A stretch of 64,000 nucleotides of DNA from positions 1,329,200 through 1,393,199 of the forward strand of contig VYZB01000079.1 of assembly GCA_013397455.1 (NCBI GenBank), written 5' to 3'. Source of the stretch: Crotophaga sulcirostris (lineage: Eukaryota; Chordata; Aves; Cuculiformes; Crotophagidae). Below the pieces are notes generated by a model that did not search any database, was not told the origin of the DNA, and was given only the letters and a program-made list of their open reading frames with translations. This document shows, in pieces, positions 52,401-64,000 of the stretch (positions within the stretch are counted from its first letter, which is position 1; every line of letters starts with the position of its first letter). A program made the translations under genes and the position numbers.

Positions 52401-55400
52401 AGAGCTAAACCATTATAGATACAGTGCATTTTGCATCTGAATTCATAGGCCAAATTAAATATTTATCACCAATAATAAGGACAGTGGTATGATGCCTAAA
52501 TAAGTATTTTTATTTTTCATCTATCTCTGTGCTTTATCCAAATAAAATTGTCTGGCTTCCAAAAAGGCTAGAAAAATGCCATTTTGGCTCTTTCTCTACT
52601 TACATTCTTTGCTTGTGATATTCTGAAGGTGTCTCTATCAGGGGATTCATTTTCAGTGTCAGGAACTTAAAAAAAAAAATCCCACAGTGAGTCTGGCTTT
52701 CAGTAACCTCTGAGAATGAGACACTTCCTTCCAAAAGATCCTTTGTGTAAGGAAAGCAGAACAGGCAAACTAAACAAAACCACTAAAAAGCCTTCTAGGC
52801 AATGATAGCATAATCCCACTTATTCATAGCCCGGCTGAAGTGCTGCCTATAAAACCCACTGCAGCTATTTATTCTGCTCTCATTTCAATATTGTCAGGAA
52901 CTCTGCCTGCCTGCTGCAAATCTACCTCCCTTTGCTCACAGAATAATCCAAACAAATACAAAAACGTTTACACTAATAAATTCTACATTGCATTTAGGCA
53001 CATATATTAAACTTGATGTATATTTAAGCTACCTTCTGCCAATGCACAAGCTGAGATTTTTCTACCAGTAGATGTCAGCAGGAGCAGAGAAAAGCATGAT
53101 GCAGCTCTGGCAGCTCACACCTGTCCCACCTGTGTGTCAAAGGGCACACAGCTCAGACAAGAGGGCTGAGAAGGAACCAGAGTAGGAGGTTGCCAAAGCA
53201 AACATGATTCATCAGCATTTCTTCTTTCTGACCTAGTGGGTGCAGGACTGGAGAAGACATGCATGACACACTGCTGCCCTCTGTACAGCGATGCAAAATG
53301 GTTTCGTAGAAACCTGTTCCTCAAGTCGCATCTCCCAACATACATTGATGAAGGAAGAGCAGAGGGAGATTCCAGAGGAGTTTCCAAATCCCTGTCACCT
53401 GCAAGCTTTGGCCCCAGTGTTTATTCAAATTGTCTGTCACAACCATTCCGTCAAGAAAAGGAAGGGTAATCCCTGAGCTGATTTTACTCTTCAGTTCTGT
53501 GAGCCGAGTCTAGGAACACGACGATGAGGGTTTCTGACAGGGTGCCAATCAGGCTGTGTAGTGACAATACAGGATTTTCAGAAAACTTAAAATCAATGTT
53601 TCTGTAAGAAAGATGTTCATATAGAAAAAAAATGCCTTTGAAACCCACCTCCACCTGCACTCAGAAGCATGAGATTCCAGCTCACATATCCTCACCTGTA
53701 CGGTTCACATATTAAAAAATTGTTCACAGCAGTGAAAGTCTCACTGGAAAAAATATTTTTCCATCAGTGAGTGAAATTCAAATATGATGTTTAGGTGAGA
53801 CATAAATGGTACACAAGAGAGACCAGCAGATGTACTAAACAGTCCTAGGAATATGTTGTGCAATGCCTTTCTATATCAGAATAGAAAAAAAAATATTTCA
53901 CACTAAAAATGCAAAGGTAAAACTCAAGGCTTACAAGCCATCTACTTTCCAGTGGACATGCATATTTCATCTTGCATACTGCTTTCATCCACAGCATCCT
54001 CCTGAAAAAGCATTCTGAATATTTTATTTTGCTAGATCTTAGTTATTGCTTAGTTATTAGTATCCAGTACTATAAAAGTATACATAAGAATTTTCTCCCA
54101 TAGCCCTCAGAAGAAAAGGTTAGCGGATGAATAAAGGATCTGTGACCAGTAAGTGTAACCTCATAACTGAGGCATTTTCTTCCATGAAAATTTCTCTTCA
54201 TGGTCTTCATCAAAATTTAATTTTCAGTGAAAACTTCCAATATGTCTTCTTAAAAAAAAGCAAGACATATGGCAAATACAGAACAAAGCAGAGCACTTTC
54301 ACAACAAAAGCATCATTTCCTTTACCAGTTTAGTTTTGTGTATTTAGTGACTGTGATGTACATGGAGCAGAGGACCAGCAAGCTAGCTGGAAGGAGAATG
54401 GGGAAGAAATACGTCAGTGCTACTATGACTAATATTTATAGGGAAATTCTTTTCAGAAACCCAACCTGCATCACATGAAGAAAATTCCTATTAAAAAGCC
54501 AGCTAAGCACAGTCTAATAGACACATTATTTGCGTGCATGTAATATGAAAAGTTCTCTTTTCTTCAAATGGGCAGCAATCTCTGCTTTTGAAGCAATTCT
54601 CCTTAGTAAAACAGGATGTGAAATCTCACAGGTTTTGGCCAAAAGAATGGCTGCTCTTGCAAAATTTCCTCCCTGGCTCTGGATTTCATACAAATTTCCT
54701 TTCTTCTTTCTTTCCACTGTGCACTACACAACTCTAGATACCTGCAGCAAAGGATTGTTCTTGAGTGTATTTAGCACATGGTGGCAGGCTTAGCTGCTGG
54801 GATCAATTCTTTACTCTGAACTGACTCTTGTGTTTCTGAATGCAGCAGCTCATTCAGAATTCAATTCCTTGTATTTCACCGCAGTACAAGTTCAACTAAA
54901 TTTTTTACAGGTTCAAAAAGCAATCAGGCAAACTCAAGACAGAAAAATCCATCCAAGGTCCTAGTTAAAGCTCAAGTAGCAGCAATACTACAGTGCACTG
55001 GATGCTATGAAGATGTACTGGAAGACTGTCAGTATGCTTTTCCACTATATTAGACTCTACAAGAGACTATATGGATCTCTAACCTGCCTTAATATGACTG
55101 TTCACATGTTACATTCTCTTCCTGAGAAGCCTCCCAGGTAGGAGTCCATGTCAGCGACCCCAGTAACATCACCTTTTTTTCCCTTTTGGTATTTTAAGAT
55201 GGATTTTCAAAGATGGATGAATGTGGTAAAGATATAGAAAGTGTAATATTTTATGAACATAGTAGAAGGGGACACATTAAAGGTTAAAGCCTCTCTCGCT
55301 ATGTCTGAATACTCTTGCAGAGCTCGAAATCAAGATTCAAGACCAATAACCCCACTCCACTTCTGCTTTACCTTTTCCTGCTTTGTTTTTCCTCCAAATG

Positions 55401-56768
55401 ATGCTGCTATTTTCTTTTTTTTAGCAGCTCATTCAGTGCAAAAGTGAAAAGAGTGTGATTTGCCCTGGGTTCTCCACACTGAAGAGCCCAGTGCTGTTGT
55501 GTATGGACAGCAATTGCTTCAGAGAACGCTGGAAAACATAAACACAGATATTTTTGAAATAAAAAGACAAACTCCAAAAAATATTTAAATAGATATTAGA
55601 ATTAGAAGGATTTTTTCCTGGGTCAGATTTGGATCTAAATGACAAGTCTTACTTCTTTGCCTTTTACATAGCATAAACTCTGCAGATGTAATTATTTGGG
55701 CATTTATTACAATTCATACGTGTCCTATAACATCATGAAAAGGTTAACATTAAGTGATGCAAAAAGCTAGATCCAAATCTTGTTGTAATTCAGGTAGTCC
55801 TAATTTTCTACAATGGACACATTTTGCTTGAGTGCTGCTCACTGACAGCGTGGTGCAAAATATTTTGCTGACAATGGAAACAGGCAAAAAACAGCTGAAG
55901 AAAAGGAAAGATCCCATAGTTCATAATGGGAAGGTTTTTTACACATTCCCATTTTCTAGCTGTTGCCAACATCAAAGAAACATCTGTACACCCTAGTGAT
56001 ATATCTTGCATAGCAAGATATAAAGATTATTTCTAAAAGCTTCTAAGATACCTTCAAAAGCAGTCAGGGAACAAGTGGAGGAGTGCTATCAAGAAGGGTC
56101 TCAGCCAAAAAATTCTCCTAAATAGCCCAGAGCTTTATAGAACAGCTTGCACTGGAAGATCAAGGAATCAAGACAATCTATGAAACAATCTTAATGCTGA
56201 TTTAGTAATTGTCTGTGAATACAACTCATCCCATACCAGATGAGGCTCAGGAGGCCTAAGATCCATCAGTTCCCCAGAATAGGTCATGAATGGAGCTTTA
56301 TGTGATGCAGACACTGCATGTGGATTCCTCTCCAGGGAATAATTTTTTTTGCTGCATTGCCACAGGAAGAATCCATCACTTGGTAATTTTATTCCGTTTG
56401 TGAGGCAGTGAACAACTTCAGCAAGCAACAACTAAATTAACCTCAGAAAAGCAAAGCCAGACTAAGTGGAAGATGAGGCAGCATTTTACCGTGGGGACTT
56501 AAAACACTGTGGCTGCACACACAGAGGCAGCTGAGCCTACTGACAGATGCTAATAGATGACATCTTGAGCCAGCACAAAGCTGGCAGCCTGCCTGAAACT
56601 CAAATATCACAGGTTGAGCTCTGACTCTTTGGAAATACTCAACTTAACTGAACTCTTACCATTTCCACCATAATTTGTGGATATCATAGCACTTCGAGCC
56701 CTGCGTGAGAGATCTCCCAGACCTGCTACATTCACATGAAATCAGGTCCAAACCCAGAAGTATGTAGA
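49479..56768. other. Noncoding intergenic sequence, AT-rich
   Basis: No exon or mobile element is recognised in 7.3 kb. A 120-codon open frame at 50529-50891 (plus) is long for this composition but has no recognisable domain. A TG microsatellite lies at 52032. An AT-rich tract lies around 51390-51460. Confidence 0.5.
52032..52058. repeat. TG microsatellite
   Basis: Ten bases of alternating TG, an interruption (CAC), then alternating GT to 52058. It is a short simple repeat. Confidence 0.9.
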
Positions 56769-57315
56769 TCATAGAATCATCCGGTTGGAAAAGACCTTTG
56801 AGATCAAGTCCAACCATACCTGTCCTCTGCTAAACCATGTCCCCCAGAAACTCATCTACCCATCTTTTAAAGACCTCTAGGGATGGTGACTCAACCACCT
56901 CCCTGGGCAGCTGTTCCACTGCCTGACCACCCTTTCAGTGAAGAATTTTTTCCTGATATCCAGCCTAAACCTGCCCTGGCGCAACTTGTGGCCATTTCCT
57001 CTTGTCCTGTCACCTGTCACTTGGGAGAAGAGACCAACACTCCCTTTGCCACAACCTCCTTTCAGGTAGTTGTAGACAGTGATGAGGTCTCCCCTCAGCC
57101 TCCTCTTCTCTAAGCTAAACAACCCCAGTTCCCTCAGCCGCTCCTTGTAAGACTTGTTCTCCAGCCCCTTCACCAGCCTTGTTGCTCTTCCGTGGACGTG
57201 CTCCAGCCCCTCAATGTCCTTCTTGTAGTGAGGGGCCCAGAACTGCACACAGGACTCGAGGTGTGGCTTCAGCAGTGCTGAGGGGCACAATCACTGCCCT
57301 GCTCCTGCTGGCCAC
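56769..57315 (-). mobile_element. CR1 LINE 3' portion with ORF2 C-terminus still open
   Basis: The plus strand begins TCATAGAATCATCCGGTTGG, the reverse complement of the CR1 3' end. On the minus strand an uninterrupted frame at 57290-56877 (137 codons) encodes the C-terminal part of the CR1 ORF2 protein, the reverse transcriptase polyprotein. Recognisable segments in order are [67 protein letters not shown] and [20 protein letters not shown]. The endonuclease and reverse transcriptase core are absent because the copy is 5' truncated, so it cannot move by itself. The retained frame suggests a fairly young insertion. The left end of the element (57290-57340) is uncertain. Confidence 0.95.
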
Positions 57316-58877
57316 CCAGCTCACTCACTGACCCTGTTCAGGTCACTGTTGTGCCCCAGTTTCCATGTTCGCTTCCAGGGATTTTTCAGAGCTCTGCCGT
57401 TTCTTTTGGTCTGCTCCTCTCTGGCTTTCTGTCTATTGCCAAGTATTTTCTCTTCATCAGTATGTTCAAAGCACAAAGCTAAAAATGCAGAAATTAATCA
57501 CTTCTGAAACTCCTCCGTGGATGAGCACAGCCCATCTCTTGTGAGGACAAGCAGACTGTGGTTCATTTCATTGACATGGGCAGACAAATCTGCTGAGCGT
57601 GACCAGAGAAACTGGGAGGTTGCCTTCCTCAAACAGCCTGGAGCACTTGCTGGAGGCACAATGTGTTCTCTGATGCCTACGTTATGCTAGTGGCTTGTCT
57701 CCAGCTGCAACACAATTGAATATACGTAAGCAAGGGCAGGAAGAAAGAATGTGCTCCATGTAAATTTAGCCAGCAGGTTCTCAGATCTAATTGCTATAAG
57801 TGGTGGGAAAAACTGATGAGCTAATCGGTGTGGAGGCTTACTCCCAGCCTCCTGACAGAGACATTTTTAGAACTATATTAGCTGACTAGGGACAAAAAAG
57901 TTAGGAGTCCAAAAATCACCTGACATTTGCATGGGTTGAACACCTGGTGAAGTCATGAAGCTTGAAGGCCAGAGGAACGTTTGGCACCCACCTGGCATAT
58001 CCAGGTAGGCACAGCTAGTTATAAATTGCCTAACATAGTACTCCAAAGTCTTAAGCATACAGCAATTTAAAGCAGAAAAGAGAACTTTTCTCTAATGCGT
58101 CAATGGACTTCTGATGTATTCTTACCAAATACAAAATTATTTTTTTAAAAAGTAAATTTTAACCCCTCTAAATCAAGATCCACAGCTTATCTATCTCACT
58201 GCACAGTTGTGAAGCTGCCAACATGCTGCTGCCAAGGCCAGGGGGCAAGAGACACATTGGCTACACAGAACAGGCAGGACTTTGTTTTAAGGGTATTCCC
58301 AGATACCCCAAATGCTTTGACATAGCATCATTTTTTTAAAAACAGTCAGCATACCTGAGTTGGGATCAAGATTAAGCAAATGAACATGTTGGAACTTATT
58401 TTGGAGGTAGGAGAGGAAGGGAAATAAGCAATATTTAAGGAGTTGCCTTCCATCCCCTTTCCAGATAAAGTTGGAACGCTGACTGGCCCAGCCCACATAA
58501 TTGTGTCTAAACCACGACACACACTCCCTTCACTCACTTCTTGGGAAAACAAAAACAAACAGAAACCCGAACCTTCCAAAACAGAAGGGAAAGTCAGAAT
58601 TTTACTAAACAGTAAGCACCAGATCATAATTATGATTTTAACTCAACTATTCATAAGAACGAAGTAAACCAGTTTTAAATGCAAAAGAAACAACCAAAAA
58701 GACCTCAATAAAGATTAAACATTTGCTGATGAACCTTGTACGTAACAGGGTTCTGACCGCGGAAAATTTAATTTAATGAGTTACATTGGTTAAACTACAC
58801 GTGGGTGGAACTTAAGTGTTTAGTAAGCAACTACGGTGCAGAAATCAGATTAAACCTGGGAGAAGCTGCAGTGTGTG

Positions 58878-58937
58878 ATTATCATGTGATAATTACTCAA
58901 CATTTTGACAGAGCCCAAGGCTGGGCTCAGCCCAGCC
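58878..58937. promoter_or_regulatory. Two short palindromes, one with paired GATA sites
   Basis: ATTATCATGTGATAAT (58878-58893) holds inverted TTATCA and TGATAA motifs around a two-base spacer, resembling a palindromic GATA-factor site. GGCTGGGC and GCCCAGCC (58919-58926 and 58930-58937) form a second inverted repeat 25 bases further on. Binding is an inference only. Confidence 0.25.
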
Positions 58938-59885
58938 CTTGACAATGAGAAGGCAGCATAAACATGCGAGTATGAAACTGTATCACTTCTGTTAATCCAC
59001 CAGCATTTCCTTTGTGGAAAGTCCATGAGCTTCTGATGAAATCCCAGGGCTGCTAACTCATGAGAACCCTTGGGGCCCAGAAACAAGGTCCAGACCCCTG
59101 GAGAAGGCAACATTAAGTCAGCTGCAGTGCAAATCTGTGTTGATAACCTTTTGGAACTGGGTCATCACCAATCATTCACGTACGTGGAGTTCTTAGAGAA
59201 ACTCATCTGGTCCTAGCATCCATTTGATCTGCTCTTCATGCTGTTACCACAGCAACTGATACTTAAATGAAAAATCTCTTAGCAAGTTGGTTCTACAGAT
59301 GGCTCCACCACATCACAAGGTAGCAAAAGTGGACGCTTGAGGCAGGCCTGGGAGGCATATATCTGCATTTTTACCAAAAGGGTTTTCAGCCTTGTTTTCT
59401 GTTTGTTCTTTTTGTTTGGACAGAATAATCATCACCACACCAATTTTTCTTTACCAACAATAAGTCTGTATGTCAATCACAGCAATAATATCTTTCTGTT
59501 TGTCCTGCTGTGCCATCTAAAGAGCTCTTAAACATTTTAATTTCTGTGTTAGGTTTCCGTATCATACACAAATTGAACATTTTTTGTTGTAAACACTATT
59601 GCTGTAAGAGGCAATAGCAGTCATGTGCCTTTTCTCAAATAAAGGATCCTTTACAAAAGTATAAAAATTTAATTAGATCTTCTCAATGACATTTAGACTT
59701 GTTCTGTTGAATCTGACTCAAATTTTTTTAACACTTTCGGGAATACAGATCTAACATTCTAGTTCTTTGTAAGGTAATAGAGATTCTAAGACTCATTTTA
59801 TTTTGAGTGAGAGAAGGAGGGAAAAGCTGTGTTTGTAGTAGAGGATATTACATGAGCTGATGTAACCTATGGTATTCTTCCAGCT

Positions 59886-59912
59886 GACTAGCTGGACTAG
59901 CCGGACTAGCCC
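59886..59912. repeat. 9-bp triplication
   Basis: GACTAGCTG, GACTAGCCG and GACTAGCCC follow each other directly. It is a small tandem repeat with one or two substitutions per unit. Confidence 0.85.
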
Positions 59913-61329
59913 CAAAATATGCTTTATTTCTGTCTCTTGCATAACAGAGGCATAAGAACCAAACTTGAGCTCTCAATCTTTATCCTGAGAAGCAGGAGAA
60001 GTGAGGGATGGGTTTGCCCCAGTACATGAGCCAAAAGTAGGCTCCTAAAGCAGTACCCACACAGATTAAGTATACTGCATCACTCATAATGTAGAAGGAA
60101 GAGTGACATTGTCACTGAGGACAGGTGAGGTGATGCTAGGGTTGGCACTAGTGTACATCTTTAGCCTTTTATATCAATATTGAAATAGAGAAGCACATTC
60201 TGGTAAAGCTTCATTATTACACAATGTACTCACTAATTTCTTGCACTCAAAAGAACTGAAAAACATGCTCCCAAGTATTATTTTAACACAGTGACATTTT
60301 TTTAAGAGCCTATGAATTAGTCATGAAGCAACCTTTTTCCAACTGGCTATTTAAAATCAGACAAAAGTCCCATTAGGTAGATTTCTGTTTGGGGGAAAGT
60401 CAGAGGTACTTTTGTTTTAATGTTTCCAGCTGTAGATGTTGAGCTGGTGACCTTCCTCTCAGCTGTTTCATTTTTTTTTTTACTCCATCACTGGTTAACC
60501 AAATTTGAAAAGAAGAAGAAAGCTAGAGAAACCACTGTGGTTTACTCAACCAGGAGCCGAAAAGCAACCCATTAAAATTTCTGGCACAAACCTTCCTGTG
60601 AACACATTTGCATGTTTATTAGGTAAATTTTGTCTTCTGCAAGCACTCTTGTGAAAAAAAAAATAAACCCAACAAATCATTAGTAAAAAATACAGTCAAA
60701 AATACATTTTTAAAGACCAAAAAAGCTAAAGCAAATTGGAAGTATTTAGTGCAAGAAATGTTTGAGGATTGGTTCATCCATATGCAAAGTAAGCCCAAAT
60801 TCTTAGAGAAACTTAAAAGCATTTCCTTATTTTGAATGAAACAACCACATAAATACAACAAGCTTTTTGCTGACCTCAGTCTGGTAAAAACTACTGAAGT
60901 AACCAGGGAAGAAACCAAGGAAGAAAACCCCAAACCCTAATTTGATCCTCTCCTTTTAGTGATTCATATAATAATGTTTATAAAACAATATTGAAAATCT
61001 GATTTGGAAAAGCAACATGCCATGCCATACCACATCTGCCTCTCTTCCTCAGCAATAAATCACTGCCCACCACTTTCAGTTTGTGAGGGCAGAGGACAAC
61101 TATTCACTTGTCTGTTGCACAAGTACCATGTTTGTTGTCTCCTCCTTCTCCAGTGACTTCACAGAGTTTTGTTTAACTAGGAGAGCAAAGATGCTTACAG
61201 CTCCTGTCTCCAGGCCAAGCCATTGTTTTAAAAGCTCCAGAGCCATTTAACTGTTGGTGTTGACAGGCAGCTGGATATTTCTGCTCTGAAAAGGGCTTTG
61301 TTTTAAGGTGTCTCAATCCCTCCTACTTC

Positions 61330-61480
61330 CTATTTTAGGCCTAATGAGATTGCAAATAGCTATGCACACAAGACTCCTCATTTCAATCTCATATTTGCAT
61401 TTCGCAGGAAGACTCTGAGGAATTGTTGAGATGGCTTCAGATTAGAGAGACACCCAATCCATCATATTACAATCAATTTT
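61330..61480. promoter_or_regulatory. Candidate conserved noncoding element
   Basis: The segment includes ATTTGCAT (61393-61400), the POU octamer, and TTGCAAATAGCTATGCA (around 61350-61366), a partial inverted octamer. It is non-repetitive and AT-rich. Calling it regulatory is an inference from motif content alone. Confidence 0.2.
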
Positions 61481-63361
61481 AATAGAGGCAGGATCACAGT
61501 CTCAATGTCTCCCTGCATGATCCTGCCAAGATCATAGTGCCTTCTGTTCTCTCAGCTATTAAGACAAATCATATGCATAAAGAAACCAGTCCTGCCAGTA
61601 ATGTATATTTGTATTCCAAACGAATTCTTGTTACAGTCCTTGTGGGTGCCATGGTCTTACTTCAGATATTGATTTGGTGGAGCAACAATAAGGCACGCAA
61701 ACATCTGATCTGTATTAATTTGTACTATAACTCTTGGCACAGTACCAGCTGACAATGGTCTACACCATGTTTTGAATCAATTAGCTGAAGTAGTAATTGT
61801 TTGTTATCAGTAAAGGGAATTTAATAAACAAGACATACTTAATAAATCAATACATAGACTAATCCAGACATCAACATATGAATTAATTTACACTAATTTA
61901 CTAAAAAGAGACTATTGGAATTAAAATATTTCAATACACTAAATTAACATAACCAGTTCCTGTAGCTTGGTATGTTAAATACAACTCTGTCCATTTTTTG
62001 ATCTTCAGACCTTTGCTTTCAGTGAGAAAATTAGGTATCATAAGGAGGCTAGGCTGTAAAGCCCAGACTATTTTCTCTTCTTTTCAGTACTGTCTTAGAA
62101 GAGTCAGCGAAATAAAAAGAAGAATTATGTTGTTATATCAGCTGAACAGCTTATGTAATGTACCTCTGTTCCTACATCCTTGAAATTTATTGTTTTAACA
62201 AGGGGCTTTACTCTTCTGCTGACCTGTAAATGAGCACTACTGGAGCAGCAATGAGTGTAGTTCTGCTTTCTCACCAGCTAAATCTGTTTCCTCTTCTGTG
62301 AAATCACTGCTGGTTTACATCATTGTGAATTAGGTCAGAAACAAACCCAGTGACTGCTCATTCCAGCTAGTGAAACATATGAAGAGCGGCAGCAATGACA
62401 GATCTGTAATAATGCTTCTCATCTTCAGTCAATTAAATTTAGTCCATGCAGAACTATAAGAAGTACGCAGTGGAAAATTCTGGCAGAGTGACTGGCAAGC
62501 TATAGCAGATCTAACAAACCTGAAGTCTTTTAAATTCATCTTTCCTGTGAACTTTAATCAAATGCTATAAAAACCCCAGCTGAATACAATAAAAATTTAA
62601 ATAGTGAAGATCGTTAAAAAAGACACTTCCCGTTACCTCATGGTGACTTGCAGAAAAAAAAATCTTATCAGCGCAAGATGCTCATCCCCTATGTTGTAAT
62701 CATAACTCACTGTGCCAGAAACCAAACAGCATGGTAATGTCTGCATTTGCTAAACTTATGTATCAAAGGCAGATAGGAAAGGAGACCAAACATGTTTTTA
62801 TAAGTTACAAAACAGGACAGTTACTCCTACTGGAGGGGATGGGAGCTGCTGGAATGTACTTTTGGACATAGGAGTGTCTTTTGAGAACTATTGAATATAT
62901 CTTCAAATGAGAACCATAAATTATGTGCAATTATTATTTCTGGCAGCTTGCATGAGAAAAATAAAGCATTTATCCTGTTATTGAGACTCACAATCTCAGT
63001 GCACTCCCAGGACTTCCGATTTGCTCTTTTTGCATATTCACACTGCTGGTAATACACACTTCCTTTTGGTTTTTTCCTCCAACACAATTTTCTAAAAAGT
63101 ACCTATTTTTCCTTCAAAATTTTGTGGCTAAAACATTTTTCTGTCCTTTGGCTGTTTTCATTTTTGACAGCTTCCCCAGCAAACCCCAGCCCACAGCTGC
63201 AATTTTTGCAAAGAACATAATTACATCCCCCCTGGCTCCAAGCTCAACCACCAGCTCAACAGCAATCACACCCAAAGTTTTCTCCTCATCTCTCATCCTT
63301 GGCAGCAAAACCAGACCCTTATGTCCATGCCCTGCCTGTATACTGGGTATCTTATTATGTT

Positions 63362-63440
63362 TATCACAGTATCACAAGGTTGGAAAGGACCTCTGAGATC
63401 ATCGGGTCCAACCTATAACCCAACACTAACACCAACTCGT
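63362..63440 (-). mobile_element. Short CR1 tail (about 75 bp)
   Basis: The plus strand TATCACAGTATCACAAGGTT, then GGAAAGGACCTCTGAGATCA and TCGGGTCCAACC, is the reverse complement of a CR1 3' terminus. It is the same subfamily as the nested tail at 17067-17138, with few differences between the two. Only the last 70-80 bases are present. Confidence 0.85.
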
Positions 63441-64000
63441 CATCTCATTATCCACATGCTCTGCCTCAGCATTCCCCAGAATTTGTCTGTTCACAATTTT
63501 ATGCTTTTCAGCCCATCCCATACGCCTCTGGTTTTGCCTTCATGAGATGCATCCCCTGCCCCCTTGCCTTTTATTGAATTAGCCCTACAAGATAGATCCC
63601 TTTTTCTAAAGCCCACAAACCACCTCTCTGCAAGATCTGGCTCACTGGTTATATACTCAACATTCATTTATCTGTTTATACAGCAGGTTCCAGAGGGCAA
63701 GGGCTTTTCTTCTGCACCTTGCACAGAGCCTGCCATTGAAAACGCTGCCGCTATCAGCCACGTTACAATGGCATCAGCAACACTACTTTGCTGCAATTAG
63801 GAGGGAAGCTTGCCAACAGAGGATGGGGGTTAAACTCTTTTTGACAAAGAAAACAACATTGAAACAATCAGTTAATTCTCTGTTTACAGAACCCAAAGGG
63901 GTATCTAGAAACCCCAGTTCAAACACGGATTGTCTATATGACATGTCATGCAATGGATGGTTTAGTTTGGCAAACAACCTGGGACAAGTAAACGTGCTTG
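63441..64000. other. Noncoding sequence at the window edge
   Basis: No exon, repeat or motif is recognised. Confidence 0.45.

Larger units (their letters stand above)
57316..63361. other. Noncoding intergenic sequence, AT-rich
   Basis: No gene or intact mobile element is recognised. Local features are the palindromes near 58878-58937, the 9-bp triplication at 59886, a T tract at 60472 and a homeodomain/POU-like AT-rich segment at about 61330-61480. Confidence 0.5.

Noticed and set aside
1..64000. CRISPR arrays, bacterial operons, phage or plasmid modules
   Set aside because: No regularly spaced repeats, ribosome binding sites or dense gene layout; the CR1 elements place the DNA in an avian nuclear genome.

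Overview
This is vertebrate nuclear DNA, almost certainly from a bird. The main evidence is a set of CR1 LINE fragments whose 3' ends carry the short terminal repeat typical of avian CR1 (TTCTATGATTCTATGA, for example at 18341-18356, and its reverse complement at 49161). I recognise no mammalian SINEs or L1, no bacterial gene layout and no CRISPR array. Coding density is very low: I can support only one coding exon in 64 kb, and it is partial. Most open frames in the window look like chance.

The anchor is a GC-rich, CpG-dense block at about 16.43-16.61 kb that runs into an assembly gap of 273 Ns (16614-16886). On the minus strand the 92 visible bases (16613-16522) encode a short basic stretch followed by a hydrophobic signal anchor and the motif FYFQS, and end in a good GT splice donor. 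This matches the first coding exon of a Golgi chondroitin 4-O-sulfotransferase of the CHST11/CHST13 pair, better to CHST13 than to the very conserved CHST11. The start codon and probably the promoter lie in the gap. The gene runs leftwards, so 1-16521 is read as the start of its first intron, with the catalytic exons beyond position 1, and everything right of about 17 kb is upstream or intergenic.

Right of the gap lies a cluster of at least five CR1 pieces in alternating orientation (16969-18357), one inserted inside another. It is followed by a diverged second copy (18357-18503) of a sequence also present just inside the intron (16177-16320). These direct repeats bracket the exon, gap and CR1 cluster and are the most informative structural oddity here.

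From 18.5 to 64 kb I find no convincing exon. The region holds further CR1 tails (about 21.7, 49.2, 56.8 and 63.4 kb), simple repeats, small tandem duplications, an imperfect inverted repeat enclosing telomere-like TTAGGG units (24.4-24.5 kb), and some palindromes of possible regulatory interest. By eye, base composition becomes more AT-rich from about 30 kb onward. I found no clear previously undescribed system. The best candidates for a second look are the direct repeat around exon 1, the TTAGGG inverted repeat, the TTCAGCAC cluster in the intron and an unrecognised nearly open frame at 43.7-44.4 kb.
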